The position numbers and the translations under genes were made by a program. 64,000 nucleotides of DNA from JARLGU01 sp036504535 (GTDB lineage Bacteria > Armatimonadota > Armatimonadia > Armatimonadales > Capsulimonadaceae): positions 227,013 through 291,012 of the forward strand of contig DASXUY010000014.1 of NCBI GenBank assembly GCA_036504535.1. Direction: 5' to 3'. Of the stretch, positions 8,835 through 17,266 are shown piece after piece. The notes beneath the pieces are model-generated. The model made no database searches and was not told where the DNA came from. It was given only the letters and a program-made list of their open reading frames with translations. The stretch's first letter is position 1. Every line of letters begins with the position of its first letter.

Positions 8835-9508
8835 GTCGACAGGCGGCGAAGAAGGCCGCTCGGTCCGTCCAATTGAAGGAAATCTTCGTTCACGTCGAGG
8901 GCGGCAGGAACAAGTCGAAGGATGTGGAGTTTCGGCAGGGGTTTGCTACTTTCTTTCGCGACTTGAAGGCGCGGGCGAGTTCAAAAGGGATCGTGTTGCA
9001 TTTTGTTCTTGAGCAAGGGCGGCAACAAACCTTTGACCGGTTTCGAAATCTCCTCGGCACCGATGAAACAAAGCTCCGTCTGATGCTAATCGACGCAGAA
9101 GGTCCTGTTGCCGTCTTTGGCGAAACTTGGCAGCACTTAGGTGATCGACTTGGTGATGGTTGGACCCCGCCCGAAAATGCCACAGATGAGCATGTACACC
9201 TTATGGCTCAAACAATGGAGGCTTGGTACTTTGCCGATCCCGAAGGCCTCGAGCGATGTTTTGGCACCAATGGATTTAACCGGGCCGCCCTTCCGAAGAC
9301 TCATGACGTTGAAGCAATCCCAAAGGCCCGGCATGTTGAGAGTCTTAACGCGGCAGTCAAAGGCACCCCGTCCCGTGAATACGACAAGTACCGCGACGCC
9401 CCGCGAGTGCTGATGTCAATAGATCCCGCCAAGGTCCGCGCTCGTGCCGCACACTGCGAGCGGTTTTTCGCTGTTGTCACGCGGATGATTGACGAAGCAA
9501 ACGGCTAG
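8828..9508 (+). CDS. DUF4276 family protein, partner of the AAA ATPase
   Basis: This 226-residue protein carries the DUF4276 pattern. An N-terminal IFVHVEGGRNK block and a central LMLIDAEGPV block are spaced like the acidic motifs of a TOPRIM fold. A conserved MAQTMEAWYFADPEGL segment and a C-terminal IDPAKVRARAAHCERFF follow. The TOPRIM interpretation is mine by motif. By analogy with PARIS (AriA ATPase with AriB TOPRIM nuclease) and OLD, it would be the effector nuclease controlled by the upstream ATPase. The start is taken at ATG 8828, which overlaps the ATPase stop (ATGGTGA); GGGA lies just upstream. The longer open frame from 8768 would only translate the ATPase gene out of frame. Confidence 0.82.
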   Translation: MVSRQAAKKAARSVQLKEIFVHVEGGRNKSKDVEFRQGFATFFRDLKARASSKGIVLHFVLEQGRQQTFDRFRNLLGTDETKLRLMLIDAEGPVAVFGETWQHLGDRLGDGWTPPENATDEHVHLMAQTMEAWYFADPEGLERCFGTNGFNRAALPKTHDVEAIPKARHVESLNAAVKGTPSREYDKYRDAPRVLMSIDPAKVRARAAHCERFFAVVTRMIDEANG

Positions 9509-9557
9509 CCCCGCAGAGCCTCGGTCGTTAACAGCACCAAACTCAGGATAACCCCCC

Positions 9558-10157
9558 ATGAGAAAACGAAAGATCTCCCCTAATGCAACGTTTCAACTGC
9601 ACATCGTACTGAACGACATTCAGCCGCCGATCTGGCGACGGATACTGGTGCCAGGATCGATTTGGCTTACCTAATTGCACGATGTGATACAGGCGGCGTT
9701 TGGGTGGACTGATTCGCACTTGCACGAGTTCAAAGCCGATGGATTTACCTTTACGATGGTCTATGAGGACCAGGATAACGATCCCAATGATATGCATGAA
9801 GTCGGTGTCAAGCTGTCGGCGATTCTTAATCGCGAGGGAGGGAGCATTGTATACAATTACGATTTTGGGGACGCGTGGCTACATACGATCACCCTCGAGG
9901 CAATAATCTCGTCCCCGATCGCTCTTTGTGTTGACGCGGCTCGCGCGTGTCCCCCTGAAGATTGCGGCGGCGTGAATGGGTATGAACAGCTAGTAAGCAC
10001 TCTGTCAAATGCAAAGCATCATCAACACGGCGGATACGTAGAGTGGGTACCCCGAGGATTTAAGCCCGAAGCGTTCGGGGTGGCGAGAGCAAATACGCGT
10101 ATTCGGGAGTGGGTTCCGCTCCTTCAGCGGTTGGACAAAGATGATGTTGACTACTAG
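9558..10157 (+). pseudogene. Plasmid pRiA4b ORF-3-like (IS1096 TnpR-like) protein gene with an in-frame stop
   Basis: From ATG 9558 the frame reads MRKRKISPNATFQLHIVLND, then IQPPIWRRILVPGSIWLT. It hits TAA at 9672-9674 and continues in the same frame as LHDVIQAAFGWTDSHLHEF to the stop at 10157. Both halves belong to one PRiA4_ORF3 domain (start ..PPIWRRI.VP....L..LH.VIQ..., end ..YGDDW.H.I.-like), so a single nonsense change splits a 199-residue protein. The 3' half could be re-initiated at the TTG directly after the stop (9675), but it would lack the first strand of the domain. The family's function is unknown; it is frequent on plasmids and islands. It follows the DUF4276 gene by 49 bp on the same strand. 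Confidence 0.8.
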
Positions 10158-10185
10158 CCTTGGTTTGCGGCTCACTGGCCGCGCC

Positions 10186-10250
10186 TCCGATCTGGTGCGG
10201 TGCCACGATGACCGAACCGCGCATCTCGCTCGCCTCTCACTCGACGTGCC
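10186..10250 (+). pseudogene. Duplicated, decayed copy of the smc 3' end
   Basis: By hand alignment, 10186-10250 matches smc 6838-6903 at about 53 of 66 positions, with one single-base gap. The translation APPIWCGATMTEPRIS parallels SMC APIWYGVTMTEPGISR. No ATPase-head motifs lie upstream, so this is only the last ~22 codons. It marks the right boundary of the cassette that begins after the intact smc. Confidence 0.72.
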
Positions 10251-10459
10251 AGCGCTCTCGGGATATCGAGCCGGGCGCGCGAATAACAGCCCGCAATCCC
10301 CTTTGGCCCTCTCATTCGCACCCTCTTCCTGTTAGAATCACGTGTTCTTTCGTGTTGCGAGACTAAGTCGTTACAGGGCACGCGTCATTGGGTAAGTATC
10401 CACCAGTCAAGATTTGTGGAGTTCACTGGCGAACTCTCCACACCAACGAGGTCGTTGAG

Positions 10460-10729
10460 ATGTATGAACCTTCTTCGGATCGTCGTCACGCATTGCATTC
10501 CGCCCCAGTAAGGCCTGAAGATTGCGGAGACGGGTATTTGAAGCAGCGGCCATTCCCTGTAGTGGGGCGGCCGGAAGTCCTGCGCAATGCCTCCGATATT
10601 CGGGCCGACGACAACCGGCGGCGCCTTATAGCGCATGTTGCGATGTTGCTTGCCGCCGCTATTTTTGCAAGTGTCTTGATGGTGCTGATGCTATCCTTAG
10701 GTAGTGGTGCACCTAAGGTGACTCACTAG
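10460..10729 (+). CDS. Possible small single-pass membrane protein
   Basis: The frame encodes 89 residues from ATG 10460: a polar, arginine-rich 60-residue N-terminus, then one hydrophobic segment (HVAMLLAAAIFASVLMVLMLSL) and a short tail. I do not recognise a family. The ribosome site is weak (a GAG-rich stretch), and an upstream TTG (10388) would add 24 residues. It could be a chance ORF. Its support is the clean membrane segment with basic residues (RRR) on one side, and its position in a gap between unrelated genes. Confidence 0.35.
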   Translation: MYEPSSDRRHALHSAPVRPEDCGDGYLKQRPFPVVGRPEVLRNASDIRADDNRRRLIAHVAMLLAAAIFASVLMVLMLSLGSGAPKVTH

Positions 10730-10800
10730 ATACTGTGACTCACGAAACATGTACAACATGAGTCAAGTTTCTGGCCGAAGACAACCGGGCCTTGATCGAT

Positions 10801-10952
10801 ACAGCCACCACGCACTGAAGCACGTGGCTAGTCATTCCAGATAGGGTCTCCGACCCACAGGAATTCTGCGGGGTGTACAGCCACCACGCACTGAAGTACG
10901 TGGCTAGTCATTGAGGATAGGGTCTCCGACCCACAGGAATTCTGCGGGGTGT
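10801..10952. repeat. Tandem pair of 76-bp structured repeats
   Basis: Copy 1 (10801-10876) and copy 2 (10877-10952) are directly adjacent and differ at four positions. Each unit can form CCACG(N10)CGTGG, then GGGTC-TCC-GACCC, then an alternative CCCACAG/CTGCGGG pairing that reuses the CCC of the second hairpin. No ORF crosses the units. I saw no other copy in the window. Confidence 0.8.
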
Positions 10953-11105
10953 GGACCGGGTCTTCCCTTATCGGGACTGGTACGGAAAATGGAGAAATCC
11001 ACAAAGGGACTGTTCGACATGTCTCGTTGGTCTGAGGCGCAACCTCACTAGGTTCGTGTCGTTATATGCCCAGCGCGTTACCATCCTGACGCATGGATGC
11101 CGCTC

Positions 11106-11945
11106 TTACCGCCTACCGCCATCTGCCGTCGGGAACGCTCGCTTCAGCGACGCCACGATGATGAAGCTGATTACGACCAGTAGCGTCCACGAGCCGATTT
11201 TGGATCCGTGGACGATGGTCCACGCGTGGTGCTGGTTTGGGTATTGCCAAGCCCCGCAGTAGGTCGCGATGTTCTCCGCCACCCACACGAATGCCCCGAT
11301 GGATAGGAATGCCGCAAGCAGCGGCATTCGGCGGCGAGCCGTGCTGATCTTGTAATCCACTTCCGTCCGGCAGAACAGCAGTGCGACTGCTGCGGCGAGG
11401 GCCAGTCGGAAGTCCCCGACAAAGTGCTCCGTGAAGAAATTGACATAGATCGCCGCGCAGATCAGAATGCAGACTGATTGTGGGGGAAACCGATGCAAGC
11501 GAATATCAAAAATGCGCCATGCTTGCATGATATAACTGGCAACGGACGCGTACATAAACCCGCTATAGAGCGGTACAGTCATGATGTGAAATGTCGAATG
11601 CTCGGGATAGCTCCATGACCCGATCCCTGACGATGTCTTGAACACCTCCAGCCCGAGCCCGAGCGCGTGAAACGCGGCGAGCGCGAACACTTCGCGCAGG
11701 GGTTCTAGCTTCAACTTGATCAGCGCAACCTGAATACCCAGTGCACCGACGAGAAGCAAATCGTAATGTGCTAACCACGGGACATGGACGTGCCGTGCGA
11801 CAAGCAAAAGCAGCAGAAATGGCCCCGCGAAAGCACATGCGCGCGCTTGCATCAGCGCGAACGGGCCGATCTCGGCTGGAATGGTGTGCACTCGTGAATG
11901 CGTGGGCGAAGAAATGCGTGTTGTCGACATGGGGGCAGTAGTCAT
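11106..11945 (-). CDS. DUF817 family integral membrane protein
   Basis: This 279-residue protein has about eight membrane segments and the DUF817 hallmarks: KTSSGIGSWSYPE, then a P..SGFMYA motif in a hydrophobic helix, and a C-terminal ENIATYCGAWQYPNQHHAWTIVH. Family members (such as YoaT of Bacillus) have no established function. The last motif resembles a membrane sensor/enzyme active-site loop rich in W and H, but that is only an impression. It is monocistronic. A TATAAT (11953-11958, minus) lies just upstream of the ATG at 11943-11945, with only a weak -35 behind it. Confidence 0.85.
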   Translation of the reverse strand: MTTAPMSTTRISSPTHSRVHTIPAEIGPFALMQARACAFAGPFLLLLLVARHVHVPWLAHYDLLLVGALGIQVALIKLKLEPLREVFALAAFHALGLGLEVFKTSSGIGSWSYPEHSTFHIMTVPLYSGFMYASVASYIMQAWRIFDIRLHRFPPQSVCILICAAIYVNFFTEHFVGDFRLALAAAVALLFCRTEVDYKISTARRRMPLLAAFLSIGAFVWVAENIATYCGAWQYPNQHHAWTIVHGSKIGSWTLLVVISFIIVASLKRAFPTADGGRR

Positions 11946-12219
11946 GATTTGAATTATACCAAAGTGCTTTGTATATTAAAGCATACAGGGCATGATTGTT
12001 TTGCGACGATTGGAAATCCCGTTCTGACCCGCAAACTTAGCCATCTGCTTTCCTGTGGCGGTGCACCACATATATTCTTTCGCGTGTTATTACACGTAAT
12101 GTATTTACAGCTTTTTCCTCTTATTTTAGAGGAGGTTTGCCGTCCCGTAACGCATTGCCTTTCATACCACTTGGAGCTCGGCTGAGCAACGCGCTTTGGC
12201 CGACATCGAAAGTAATGCC
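11946..12219. other. Divergent intergenic region
   Basis: It separates the minus-strand DUF817 gene from the plus-strand glycosidase-like gene. It carries TATAAT (11953-11958, minus) for DUF817 and an AT-rich stretch (12065-12135) with a small CCTC-TTATTTTA-GAGG foldback, a possible leader structure for the glycosidase gene. No ORF is supported. Confidence 0.45.
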
Positions 12220-15200
12220 ATGCACAAGTCTATCCGATTGAACCGCGTCGTTGCGGTGATCCTCTTCTTCGTAGCAGCGACGCTGCTGCATGCGAGCGAG
12301 CCTGTCAAGTACGATCTGCGTGTCTACGGCCCTGTCTCGAGCGCCGAGCAGTCAGTGCCAGCGGGCGCGTCGTACCGTATCGTTCGCCTTACTGCGCAGG
12401 ACCACGCCAAGGCAGTCATTGTCATGTCGAAGGCGCTGGCAGATTTCACGACCCTTCCTGTAGTCGCGCAGTCCGATATCATGATCGGCAAGCTGAAGCT
12501 ATCGATACTGCGTTTCGAGAGTGGGCGAGCGTTGCTCCCGGTACTGCAGGGGCAAAACGCCTACGTCGACTTCTACTCGTTCCCAACGGCTGATTCGCTC
12601 GCCGCATTTATTTCGGCGCCGCACCCAGAACTCGCTAACGCGGCATATTTCCCTACGCGCCAATACCCGCTTTATCTTGATCGGTGGGACCGGCACGCCA
12701 TGGGCTCGTGGTATTCGCAGGGGAGGGGGCCGTGGTTCCGTCCGGATTTGAGCGACGATGCCGATTTCGCGTTCTTCCGCGCCAACGGCTTGAGCATTAA
12801 CGGGATCGAAAACGTCTACGGCACCGCAGCGCGAGCGGCTCGCTCTGACATGACTTATAAGATGAACCGCTGGTTTGACGTGTCCAACTACGCCTATGAC
12901 GGAGCGCCAGGCGCGACCCTCTCCGGCGACCCTGACCTAACAGCGATTTACGACTATTACGGCGAGGTCCCGTTCGCCGAAAACCCCAACGAGCGCGCGC
13001 AGATCGCTGAGATGGTGCGCTACCTTTCGCAGTTCACCAAGGACGATCACTTCGAGTCGATCACGTCGCCCCACGGCGAAACCGGTCCGAGCTCGCTGAG
13101 CTATCAGGGGTTCCGAGACCGCGACGAATACTCGCGTCAGGATTTTATTCATTACCTGCGCGACCTGCGAAAGCTTAGCCTCACAGATCTTGGCAGCCGG
13201 TGGTACGGCAACGCGAAGTACTTCGCGGCATGGCAGGACGTTCGGTTTCCGCGTGAACGCGAGTTCTACGGTTGGAAAGACAGTGTCAGCCAATCGCTTT
13301 CTGGCGAGTGGCGTATGCGCTATGTGGACCGAGACGCCGGAGTTGCGGCGAATGTGTCGTCGCCAGCTTACGATGACTCGAACTGGTTCCAATTCAAGAC
13401 GGGCGCGCAGCCGCTTGCTGGCGCTCGGAAGCCGGGCTGGGTGCGGCGTTCGTTCGTAGTTGACGCCGTCATCGCGAAGGCGTTATCGGCGAAAAAGCCC
13501 GTCTACATGACCGTATGTCCGTTCGCTGGCGCGCCTTACGCAAACCCGTCGACTGCTTACCTTAATGGGACGAAGCTAGGGGATATGACGCTTGGGTACG
13601 GCAACGAGTGGGCGCAATACGATGTGAGCGCGCTGCTGAATGCGAAGAAGCCGAATTATATTACGGTGTACTCGCCTAACGCGTGTGTTCACGGTCCCGT
13701 GTTTCTCACCGTCAATAAGGCTGAGAAGTTCCCGACCAGCGACGATGGGCTGAATGCGCGACTTTACGATGTGCGAGAATGGGTGGCCGATTGCGTCGCC
13801 CGCGCCAACCTGCGCTATCTTGAGTATCTGCGCGGTATCGACCCGGCAAGGCCAGTGAAGATCATGGCGTTCGACAGCATGATCGACGTCATGATGCCGT
13901 ACGCCCAGCTCGAAGGCGCATACCCGCACTGTACCGGCGAGAGCGCGTTCTTCAGGCCGTGGTTCAAGCGATACGGTTACCTCCGGGGAGTTAACGATTC
14001 GTCGGAGCCGAGCCAGCCCGCGAAGAATGTCAATGAACTGACCAACCTCTTTTTCTGCATGACGATGGAGGGAGTCAATGCGCACGACTACTTCATCCAC
14101 CTGCACAGCATCACCGCGGATCCGGCCATGAAGGCGTGGTACGTGTCGCGCCTCGCGAACTTCCAGTTGATGGGCAAGTTCGACCTGAAGAAGCCTGAGA
14201 TAGTGCTTGCGCGCTCGGTGAAGGTGGACCGCGTTTCGCCGCAGGGGGAGAATTCGAGCTATGAAAACGACCCGGGTCGCGGCGATATTCAGGAATCGCA
14301 CAACGGCTACCTGTTTTGTTCAGAAATCGACCTGCGTCAGGGGCTAGTCGATAACTATAAGGTGATCGTCGACTGCAACTTCCACTCGCTCGAACCTGCC
14401 GATATCGATGCGCTCACGAAGTACGTTCAAAACGGTGGCACGCTCGTATTGAACCAGCGGTCGGGCCGGGACGCGTTCATCAAACCGCTCACGTGGCCGA
14501 TATCGACGCTCACCGGCTGCGAGGCGACTGTTCGACCGATGCGCGGGAACGTGACGTTTGAGGCGAACCCGTCAATCCTGAAGAGCTACGCGGGCAAGTC
14601 GTTCCCGAACAAGGACAACCTCTACGACTGGCAGAAGCGAGACTATTTCTCGGACTGCATTTCGCTTAAGCCGCGCGGCAATGACGTTCAGGTGGTCGCT
14701 CGCTACGACGACGGCGCACCGGCAATCGTTACGCGCAAGGTCGGCAAGGGACTGGTGGTCGTCCTAGGCAGCAGCTTTTACCGCGACTCGCACGACACGG
14801 CCGGTTACTTTGTGCCTGCGCCGTCGCAGACCGTGTTCTACAAGGCGCTCTTCCGCGATCTCGGCGTCTCCCCGCTTATTGAAAGCGACCAGGATAAGCT
14901 CTGGGCAGAGCGCTTCGTCGCGAACAACGGATCCACCGAGATGCTCATCCTCGGCAACAAGAATGCTGACGTGCCCTTGGAGGACGCATCGGCGACGTGG
15001 ACGCTCGACTTTACGCCCTCGCGCGTGTTTGACCCGGCGACTGGGATTACGGTCCCTGCGAAAATCGACGGGAACCGCGTCGTAATCTCGCACCTCACCC
15101 TTGCGCCGCTCGATATGCGCTACTATGCCGTTGAACGCGCTAATGTCGACGCGGTGGACACTGTGAACCACTGGCTGTTCCGTCAGAGCCAGCTCTGGGC

Positions 15201-16065
15201 GGCGGTGCCCGAGGGCCGACCGATGCCGAAGATGGACCCCGCGTGGCCGCTGTACGCGGTCGGCGAGTTCCAGGTCAAGCAGTTCGAGAGTGAGTCCGAA
15301 GCGCTGGCTGCGGCTGCGCCGGAAGTTACAACCGATGGCACGTGGCGCTCAATGCTGCGAACCGATTGGGTATCGGTGGGCATGAGGCTCGGCAAGAACA
15401 TAGCTGCGACCTATCGCAAGACCATCGATGTCGATCCTGCGTGGCTGAAGGGAATCGCTGGCGCTCAGTTGATCCCGGGCCGTTTCGATTCCGGCATCAG
15501 GCAGATGGCTATCAACGGCCTCACGATTGTGGAAAAGAGCAACGTGGTCAACCAGGACAAGCTCGCCGCCGCAATCAAGCCCGGTCCTAACCTGCTGACC
15601 GTTGTATGCACCGCGAACAACGAAGGTAATGGGGGTCTTGCAGTTGACTTCTGCATCCGCCGCATTCCCGGGGCCGATGGCGTTCAGCTTGATATCTCGA
15701 AGGGGTGGGACATCTATTCGTCCGACGTGGACAAGACGGCTGCGGATTTGCCGTGGACTGGCTCGTGCATGTTGGCCCGGAAATCGGTAATAGTCCCCGA
15801 GAAGTATAAGGGGGGCGACGTATGGATGAAGGTGGAAAGCGGCGGCTTTGTGGCCGTCAATGGCCGCTGGCGCTACTCGGCCAATGGCTACGGCGCTAAG
15901 TACACGGGGATGCAGCCGCTGCTCGTGAACATAACGCCGGACATTAAGTTCGGCCAAGCCAATGATATCTGGCTCGGCGGGCCGTGGCATGACGGAATTC
16001 GGTCAGGTCCCTGCACCTTCCAGTCGGCATCCCTCCTGTTTACGGCGCGTACCCCGTCGCCGTAG
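12220..16065 (+). CDS. Large secreted multidomain glycoside hydrolase-like protein (beta-galactosidase superfamily features)
   Basis: This 1281-residue exported protein has a signal peptide (MHKSIRLNRVVAVILFFVAA, then TLLHAS). An N-terminal region of about 100 residues precedes a TIM-barrel-like section containing RWDRHAMGSWYSQGRGPWFRPD. A GH2-like jelly-roll follows (WRMRYVDRDAGVAANVSSPAY, later WVRRSFVV). The second half has a GH42-type glutamine-amidotransferase-like domain (IVDCNFHSLEPADIDALTKY, VQNGGTLVLNQRSG, VGKGLVVVLGSSFYRDS) and two C-terminal beta-sandwiches. This resembles GH42/GH2-like or unclassified beta-glycosidases; catalytic residues cannot be assigned with confidence. ATG 12220 is chosen over TTG 12196 because it puts the basic residues directly before the hydrophobic core of the signal. 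A terminator follows at 16093. It stands alone, with no transporter next to it. Confidence 0.72.
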   Translation: MHKSIRLNRVVAVILFFVAATLLHASEPVKYDLRVYGPVSSAEQSVPAGASYRIVRLTAQDHAKAVIVMSKALADFTTLPVVAQSDIMIGKLKLSILRFESGRALLPVLQGQNAYVDFYSFPTADSLAAFISAPHPELANAAYFPTRQYPLYLDRWDRHAMGSWYSQGRGPWFRPDLSDDADFAFFRANGLSINGIENVYGTAARAARSDMTYKMNRWFDVSNYAYDGAPGATLSGDPDLTAIYDYYGEVPFAENPNERAQIAEMVRYLSQFTKDDHFESITSPHGETGPSSLSYQGFRDRDEYSRQDFIHYLRDLRKLSLTDLGSRWYGNAKYFAAWQDVRFPREREFYGWKDSVSQSLSGEWRMRYVDRDAGVAANVSSPAYDDSNWFQFKTGAQPLAGARKPGWVRRSFVVDAVIAKALSAKKPVYMTVCPFAGAPYANPSTAYLNGTKLGDMTLGYGNEWAQYDVSALLNAKKPNYITVYSPNACVHGPVFLTVNKAEKFPTSDDGLNARLYDVREWVADCVARANLRYLEYLRGIDPARPVKIMAFDSMIDVMMPYAQLEGAYPHCTGESAFFRPWFKRYGYLRGVNDSSEPSQPAKNVNELTNLFFCMTMEGVNAHDYFIHLHSITADPAMKAWYVSRLANFQLMGKFDLKKPEIVLARSVKVDRVSPQGENSSYENDPGRGDIQESHNGYLFCSEIDLRQGLVDNYKVIVDCNFHSLEPADIDALTKYVQNGGTLVLNQRSGRDAFIKPLTWPISTLTGCEATVRPMRGNVTFEANPSILKSYAGKSFPNKDNLYDWQKRDYFSDCISLKPRGNDVQVVARYDDGAPAIVTRKVGKGLVVVLGSSFYRDSHDTAGYFVPAPSQTVFYKALFRDLGVSPLIESDQDKLWAERFVANNGSTEMLILGNKNADVPLEDASATWTLDFTPSRVFDPATGITVPAKIDGNRVVISHLTLAPLDMRYYAVERANVDAVDTVNHWLFRQSQLWAAVPEGRPMPKMDPAWPLYAVGEFQVKQFESESEALAAAAPEVTTDGTWRSMLRTDWVSVGMRLGKNIAATYRKTIDVDPAWLKGIAGAQLIPGRFDSGIRQMAINGLTIVEKSNVVNQDKLAAAIKPGPNLLTVVCTANNEGNGGLAVDFCIRRIPGADGVQLDISKGWDIYSSDVDKTAADLPWTGSCMLARKSVIVPEKYKGGDVWMKVESGGFVAVNGRWRYSANGYGAKYTGMQPLLVNITPDIKFGQANDIWLGGPWHDGIRSGPCTFQSASLLFTARTPSP

Positions 16066-16092
16066 GGTGGAAGCTTCGACAGATCTAGCAAG

Positions 16093-16128
16093 GGGCGTCG
16101 CAAATTGAGTGTTGCGGCGCCCTTTTTT
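16093..16128 (+). terminator. Intrinsic terminator
   Basis: GGGCGTCGCAA pairs with TTGCGGCGCCC (one T-G mismatch), followed by TTTTTT at 16123-16128. It ends the glycosidase-like transcript. Confidence 0.85.
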
Positions 16129-16305
16129 GGTGCGTCAGTCTATGGTCATGCGAGTTGTGTCTTACAGTACAATGCAGAATTTCGCGGAACATTTCGCGCG
16201 CCTCGATTCTACGTATCTCGACGCCTATACGCTTCATCGGGCTATTATCCTCCGATTGGGGGATGACACTTCGAGAATTATTTCACAAAGAGGGTGGCAG
16301 TTTTC

Positions 16306-16334
16306 TTGACAAGGGGACGGTCGATAGGTAGAAT
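16306..16334 (+). promoter_or_regulatory. Promoter of the bc/cbb3 respiratory operon
   Basis: TTGACA (16306-16311) and TAGAAT (16329-16334) are spaced by 17 bp, 69 nt upstream of the ccoS-like ATG. No clear FNR-type palindrome (TTGAT-N4-ATCAA) was seen beside it. Confidence 0.8.
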
Positions 16335-16402
16335 AGGGGATGCCAATTCATGCGGGATTATGGACTCGTGAGTCCATTTTCGCCTGCGGAAAGCTGTGAG
16401 AT

Positions 16403-16564
16403 ATGGGCCTCGATGGGGGGACGATCTACGCGGTCGTCATCGGAGTCATCATTGGTACCATGGTCCTCGGCGTCTTTATATGGGGCGCAACAGCGGGAGC
16501 GTTCGAGCACGCAGAGGATGCCAAGTACATCCTGTTCCGCGACGATGACGATGATGAAGACTAG
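16403..16564 (+). CDS. ccoS: CcoS-like cbb3 oxidase maturation protein (53 aa)
   Basis: This small gene encodes MGLDGGTIYAVVIGVIIGTM, then VLGVFIWGATAGAFEHAEDAKY and ILFRDDDDDED. One membrane helix leads into FxWAxxxGxFxxxExxxxxIL with an acidic tail, the CcoS pattern. CcoS is needed for cofactor insertion into the cbb3 oxidase catalytic subunit. It is the first gene after the operon promoter, 103 bp before the Rieske gene, and in the same operon as ccoN and ccoO, which supports the call. The symbol is given on motif and context; the protein is too short for certainty. Confidence 0.75.
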   Translation: MGLDGGTIYAVVIGVIIGTMVLGVFIWGATAGAFEHAEDAKYILFRDDDDDED

Positions 16565-16667
16565 ATCCAACGTGTCCGAAGCGGTGGTCGCCGGGTGAGC
16601 CTGGCAACGGCGTCGCATCTCTATGCGCACTCCAACTGAGTGGCCGTTCGAAGGATAACGATTATTA

Positions 16668-17144
16668 ATGGCAATCAATTACGATCGTGAGAAACAAGAG
16701 CTAACGCGGCGCAACTTCATGTCGCTGGGTGGCTGGACTATCTTTGTCGCCGGGCTCGGCGGAGTCGGTGCGCTACTTGGTCGGTTCTTTGTTCCCAATG
16801 TGCGTTACGGTCCGCCATCGAAGTTTAGTATCGGCAAGGCGGCCAACTATCCCGACGGTGCCCAGATGACTATCATGGACCAGAAGGTCTCGGTCATCAG
16901 GCACGGCAACAATATCGGGGCGATCTCGCTTGTCTGCAAGCACCTCGGGTGCACGGTCGGCGCATCGTCCACCGGGTACGACTGCCCTTGCCATGGCAGC
17001 AAGTACGACGCGCTTGGTCAGGTGACGCACGGTCCCGCCCAGGCGAACCTGGACTGGTTCGGCATCAATCTGTTGCCGAGCGGCGAACTGCAGGTCGACA
17101 AGAGTGACATCAAGCAGGTCAGTTCGTATTACTCAGTCAAGTAA
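16668..17144 (+). CDS. Rieske iron-sulfur protein of a bc-type complex
   Basis: This 158-residue protein has an N-terminal Tat-like signal/anchor (RRNFMSLGGW, then a hydrophobic stretch). The two cluster-binding boxes are CKHLGC (about residue 86) and CPCHGS (about 106); together they give the Cys-His/Cys-His ligands of the [2Fe-2S] centre and its disulfide. It takes the first electron from quinol at the Qo site of the cytochrome b encoded next. AAGGA lies about 14 nt upstream of the ATG. The length fits a minimal QcrA/PetC-type protein. Confidence 0.94.
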   Translation: MAINYDREKQELTRRNFMSLGGWTIFVAGLGGVGALLGRFFVPNVRYGPPSKFSIGKAANYPDGAQMTIMDQKVSVIRHGNNIGAISLVCKHLGCTVGASSTGYDCPCHGSKYDALGQVTHGPAQANLDWFGINLLPSGELQVDKSDIKQVSSYYSVK

Positions 17145-17266
17145 TACCCTTTCGAGATTTTCTACGGCCGAGAGAGCCTAGCGAGTGAGAGCGTGCTACT
17201 TCTTCATTGAGCACACCGGGTGATCCCGAGGTTGCTGAAGTATCGCAGGTGAGGCATGAACACAGA

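Noticed and set aside
10801..10952. CRISPR array
   Set aside because: Only two directly abutting 76-bp units with no spacers and no cas genes nearby.
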